From Bordetella parapertussis (GTDB lineage Bacteria > Pseudomonadota > Gammaproteobacteria > Burkholderiales > Burkholderiaceae): a stretch of 7,755 nt of DNA. The stretch lies in the NCBI GenBank assembly GCA_945901665.1, contig CAMDLJ010000116.1, positions 1 through 7,755 of the forward strand. The letters run 5' to 3'. A program made the position numbers and the translations under genes. Below, one piece after another: positions 5,339-7,755 of the stretch (the stretch's first letter is position 1; each line of letters begins with the position of its first letter). The notes beneath the pieces are model-generated. The model ran no database searches and had not been told where the DNA came from. It saw nothing but the letters and a program-made list of their open reading frames with translations.

Positions 5339-6046
5339 ATGAACATACCTGCCCCCCACCCCAGCCTCATCCGTGCCATCAGCTTGGATTTAGACGACAC
5401 CTTGTGGCCCATTGGCCCCATCATGGCCCATGCCGAACAGGCATTGAAGCAGTGGCTGGGCGCAAACGCGCCAGGCGCCTTGGCCCTTTATGACCAAGCC
5501 GAATGGGTCCAGCAAGCCCGCCGTCGGGCCCAGGCAGCGCTGGCCGACAAACCGCATGATTTCAGCGCCATGCGCCGGGACATGATTGGCCAAGCCCTGG
5601 CCCAAGCCGGGGAGCAGACCGATTTGGCCACCCCTGCTTTCGAGGTGTTTTATGCAGCACGCCAACAAGTCACTTTGTTTGACGATGCCTTGGAAACCTT
5701 GGATTTTTTGGCCCAACGCTTTCCCCTGGCGGCCTTGACCAACGGCAATGCCGACGTACAGCGGGTTGGTTTGGGGGCGTTTTTTCAATGCGCCGTCAGC
5801 GCCCACGAGCATGGCATCGCCAAGCCCGATCCACGCATTTTTTGGCACACCGCCGAGCGCTTGAACCTGGCTCCAGAAGCGGTTTTGCATGTGGGCGACG
5901 ATGCAGCCCTGGATATTTTGGGCGCTCGAGCCGCCGGCATGCCCTGTGTCTGGCTCAACCGCCAGGGCGCGCCCTGGGTGCATGACGGCCCGCCGCCATG
6001 GACGGTTTCATCCTTGCGAGAGTTGGTCCACCACTTCCAGGCCTGA
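5339..6046 (+). CDS. HAD-family hydrolase, YigB-like phosphatase
   Basis: Complete gene of 235 residues with all four haloacid-dehalogenase motifs. Motif I is SLDLDDTLW, with nucleophile D17 and acid/base D19. Motif II is LTNGN with T134. Motif III is KPDP with K162. Motif IV is HVGDDAALD with D187 and D188. Residues about 25-110 form the helical C1-type cap. The stretch TNGNAD...LGAFF...HGIAKPD closely resembles E. coli YigB, a phosphatase acting on FMN and on the riboflavin-pathway intermediate ARPP. A riboflavin or FMN role is therefore plausible but not proven, as HAD phosphatases are promiscuous. I chose the ATG at 5339 (MNIPAPHPSLIRAISLDLDD). The upstream ATG at 5318 would overlap the hemH start and adds seven residues. 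No Shine-Dalgarno is visible. The last 39 bases overlap the convergent hpnE gene. Confidence 0.92.
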   Translation: MNIPAPHPSLIRAISLDLDDTLWPIGPIMAHAEQALKQWLGANAPGALALYDQAEWVQQARRRAQAALADKPHDFSAMRRDMIGQALAQAGEQTDLATPAFEVFYAARQQVTLFDDALETLDFLAQRFPLAALTNGNADVQRVGLGAFFQCAVSAHEHGIAKPDPRIFWHTAERLNLAPEAVLHVGDDAALDILGARAAGMPCVWLNRQGAPWVHDGPPPWTVSSLRELVHHFQA

Positions 6047-7273
6047 GCGCACGGCCCCTTCCAGTGTGGAGGGGTAAGGGCCTTGCACATGGTCACCGCA
6101 AGCCCACAGGCCCGGGCCGATGCGCGCAGGGGGACGCGTGAGCCCTGGGGTGCAACTGAAGGTGGCGCGCCGTTCCACCACCGTGGTGATGACTTGCAAG
6201 CCGTCCAAGCCGAGTTGCTTGTGAATTTGTCCCAGCACCGCTTGGGTGATGTGCGCACGCTCGCCTTGGCAAGCACTCACCACCGCAGCCAAGATGCCGC
6301 GCTGCGCCCGGTCGCCGCTGAGTGCGCCGCGATCAAATACAAATTGGGCCGGCGCGTTGGGGCCGCTGTCCAGGGCCACCATGGGCCTGGGCAGCACAGC
6401 CTGGCCCAGGCCATTGCTGGTGCTGGTGCTGGTGCAGCGCAGGTACACGGTGGCAATGCCTTCGTGCTTCATTTGTGCGGCCTGGGCTGACCAAGTCGGG
6501 TTCACCACCTGGGTCAGCCGCGCGGCCTCCCAGGCCGGGCAAGCCAGCAACACCGCGTCGTTCGCATCCATGGCTTGGGGGCAGAACTTTTGGTGCTGAC
6601 CCAATTGGATTTGGGCGCCGTGGGCGCGCAGCCAAGCCAGGGCCGCGTCGGGCAACAAGGCGCTCATGTCGCTGCGCGGCAGTAAAAAATCGGCACCCCC
6701 AGGTGCGCCATACAAAGCGTCGCGCAAGACCCTTAAAAATACAGTGCCACAGGCCTGGTCTATGGGTGTGTTCAAGGCTGAAACGCACAGGGGCTCGATC
6801 AAATGGCTGATCACCCGAGGCCGCAGACCCATGCACAGCTCGCGCACGCTCATGAGGGGGGGGCATACAAATCCTGCGCGCTGCCAGCCCGCCGCCATGC
6901 CGATCAAGGAGAGTTTGTCGCGCCAGTCCAGTGCGTTGGATGCGGTAATGCCCCACAAGAGGTTCCAAGGCGGGCGCAGGTCGGGCAGCGACAGACCCAT
7001 GCCTTGCGGGTTGCGCAGGTTCAGTGGCATGCGCCAAAACATGCGTTCGGTGTCTAAGCCCAATTTCCGCATCAAAGCCAAGGTGTGGATATAGGCCCCG
7101 ATCAACAGGTGGGGGCCGTTGTCCAGCACCAGACCTTGGTGCTCAATGCGCCTGGCCCGCCCCCCCAGGGTCGGCGCGGCTTCCAACAATGACACCTGCC
7201 AACCCAGCTCGGTGGCGCGCACCGCGGCGGCCAAACCGGCCCAGCCGCCCCCGACAATGGTCAAGCGTTTCAA
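6008..7273 (-). CDS. hpnE: Hydroxysqualene dehydroxylase (FAD-dependent amine-oxidase-like)
   Basis: Complete gene of 421 residues. HpnE performs the last step of the HpnC/HpnD/HpnE route, reducing hydroxysqualene to squalene, the precursor of hopanoids. The N-terminal FAD-binding dinucleotide fold reads TIVGGGWAGLAAAV (5-18), with E31 and the GGRA motif (37-40) followed by DNGPHLLIGAY (51-61). The second FAD motif near the C-terminus is GLWACGDHVQGPYPSTLEGAV (388-408). I chose the TTG at 7273: it overlaps the hpnD stop as TTGA, as expected for coupled genes, and leaves a normal short N-terminus MKRLTIVGGG. An upstream TTG at 7309 would add 12 residues of Gly/Pro-rich sequence inside hpnD. 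No ATG lies between there and the FAD motif. A six-base microsatellite encoding TSTSTS and an eight-G tract lie within the gene. The 3' end overlaps the convergent HAD gene by 39 bases. Confidence 0.92.
   Translation of the reverse strand: MKRLTIVGGGWAGLAAAVRATELGWQVSLLEAAPTLGGRARRIEHQGLVLDNGPHLLIGAYIHTLALMRKLGLDTERMFWRMPLNLRNPQGMGLSLPDLRPPWNLLWGITASNALDWRDKLSLIGMAAGWQRAGFVCPPLMSVRELCMGLRPRVISHLIEPLCVSALNTPIDQACGTVFLRVLRDALYGAPGGADFLLPRSDMSALLPDAALAWLRAHGAQIQLGQHQKFCPQAMDANDAVLLACPAWEAARLTQVVNPTWSAQAAQMKHEGIATVYLRCTSTSTSNGLGQAVLPRPMVALDSGPNAPAQFVFDRGALSGDRAQRGILAAVVSACQGERAHITQAVLGQIHKQLGLDGLQVITTVVERRATFSCTPGLTRPPARIGPGLWACGDHVQGPYPSTLEGAVRSGLEVVDQLSQG
6416..6435 (+). repeat. GCTGGT microsatellite inside hpnE
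   Basis: There are just over three copies of the six-base unit GCTGGT (6416-6421, 6422-6427, 6428-6433, plus GC). On the minus strand this encodes TSTSTS in hpnE. Copy-number change would keep the frame and alter the length of a likely surface loop. Confidence 0.8.
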
Positions 7274-7755
7274 AAACGGCCCAGGGCCTGCACCTTCCAG
7301 GCCAGCCAAAATTTGCGCAAAGGGGTCAGCCGCACGCGCTGGTGCAGCACCGGGAATTGGGCCGATTCAATTTCTCGCAACAAGGTGCGGTAAATGCTGG
7401 CCATCATCAGGCCCGGTTTTTGGCTGCGCTTGTCGGCATGGGGGAGCATGTCAAAAGCTTGTTCATAAAGCCCATGGGCACGGGCCGCTTGGTGGCGCAT
7501 CAAGGCTTGAAAGCGGGTGGAGTCTTGGCGCTGCAAAATCTCTTGGGCTTTGACCTCAAACTGCTGCAGCTCGTTGATGGGCAGGTAAATGCGTCCGCGC
7601 ACCGCGTCCTCGCCCACGTCGCGGATGATGTTGGTGAGCTGAAAGGCCAGCCCCAAGGTGTGGGCATAGGTGGTGGTTTGGTCCTGGGTTTGACCAAAAA
7701 TGCGCGCCGCCACTTCGCCCACCTCGCCGGCCACCAAATGGCAGTAGCGCTGTAG
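7270..7755 (-). CDS. hpnD: Presqualene diphosphate synthase, C-terminal part (runs off right edge)
   Basis: Partial gene: the last 161 codons are present and the frame is open to base 7755. HpnD condenses two farnesyl diphosphates to presqualene diphosphate, the first step of the HpnCDE squalene route. The visible part opens with LQRYCHLVAGEVGE, then LAFQLTNIIRDVGEDAVRGR (about residues 36-55 of the fragment). This includes the second aspartate-rich motif D46xxxD50, which binds the Mg2+ and diphosphate of squalene/phytoene synthases. IYLP follows directly. The first Asp-rich motif lies outside the window. The C-terminus (MMASIYRTLLREIES, then a basic tail) is typical. The paralogue HpnC has the same fold and precedes hpnD in most clusters; adjacency to hpnE favours HpnD. 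A phytoene synthase is less likely given the neighbour. Stop and hpnE start overlap as TTGA. Confidence 0.88.
   Translation of the reverse strand, partial: LQRYCHLVAGEVGEVAARIFGQTQDQTTTYAHTLGLAFQLTNIIRDVGEDAVRGRIYLPINELQQFEVKAQEILQRQDSTRFQALMRHQAARAHGLYEQAFDMLPHADKRSQKPGLMMASIYRTLLREIESAQFPVLHQRVRLTPLRKFWLAWKVQALGRF

Noticed and set aside
6333..7037. Minus-strand open frame of 234 codons inside hpnE
   Set aside because: It is an alternative frame of hpnE with Arg/Pro/His-rich composition; the hpnE frame carries both FAD motifs.
7024..7755. Plus-strand open frame running to the right edge
   Set aside because: It is antisense to hpnE and hpnD and has no recognisable domain.
1..7755. Mobile elements, CRISPR arrays, tRNA or rRNA genes, riboswitches
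   Set aside because: I saw no transposase or integrase motifs, no regularly spaced direct repeats and no RNA gene signature on either strand; gene content looks like ordinary chromosome.

Overview
The window looks like chromosomal DNA from a betaproteobacterium, most likely order Burkholderiales and close to Comamonadaceae. This is inferred from the protein style, the moderately high GC content, weak Shine-Dalgarno sequences and the hpnD-hpnE and hemH content. No 16S gene or other decisive marker is present, so the genus is not established. I see no insertion sequence, CRISPR array, tRNA, rRNA or prophage gene.

Region 1 (1-1049, minus strand) holds the first 38 codons of an alpha/beta-fold hydrolase that runs off the left edge. 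Upstream of it is a complete gene for a PF10118-type 'metal-dependent hydrolase', a helical protein with ferritin-like diiron motifs. Region 2 (1050-1346) is a non-coding divergent intergenic stretch with two small palindromes and repeated CATTCA hexamers.

Region 3 (1347-4106, plus strand) is the most interesting part. It is a compact four-gene run: bactofilin, membrane-anchored M23 (LytM) peptidase, second bactofilin, and a RodZ-like protein with a cytoplasmic HTH, one membrane helix and a Pro/Ala-rich periplasmic tail. Spacing is tight: 20 bp, then a 29-bp overlap, then 21 bp. Bactofilin/M23 pairs are known cell-shape modules. The second bactofilin and the RodZ-like gene beside them suggest a self-contained scaffold that localises a peptidoglycan hydrolase.

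Region 4 (4107-7755) is housekeeping and lipid metabolism. Ferrochelatase (hemH, minus) diverges from a YigB-like HAD phosphatase (plus) with only 19 bp between the start codons. The HAD gene converges on hpnE with a 39-bp overlap. hpnE follows hpnD (partial, running off the right edge) through a TTGA stop/start overlap. HpnD and HpnE belong to the HpnCDE route from farnesyl diphosphate to squalene, the precursor of hopanoids, so the organism probably makes squalene or hopanoids. hpnC is expected just beyond the right edge.

Only the first bactofilin has a textbook ribosome binding site. Most other starts were chosen from family N-termini and gene overlaps.
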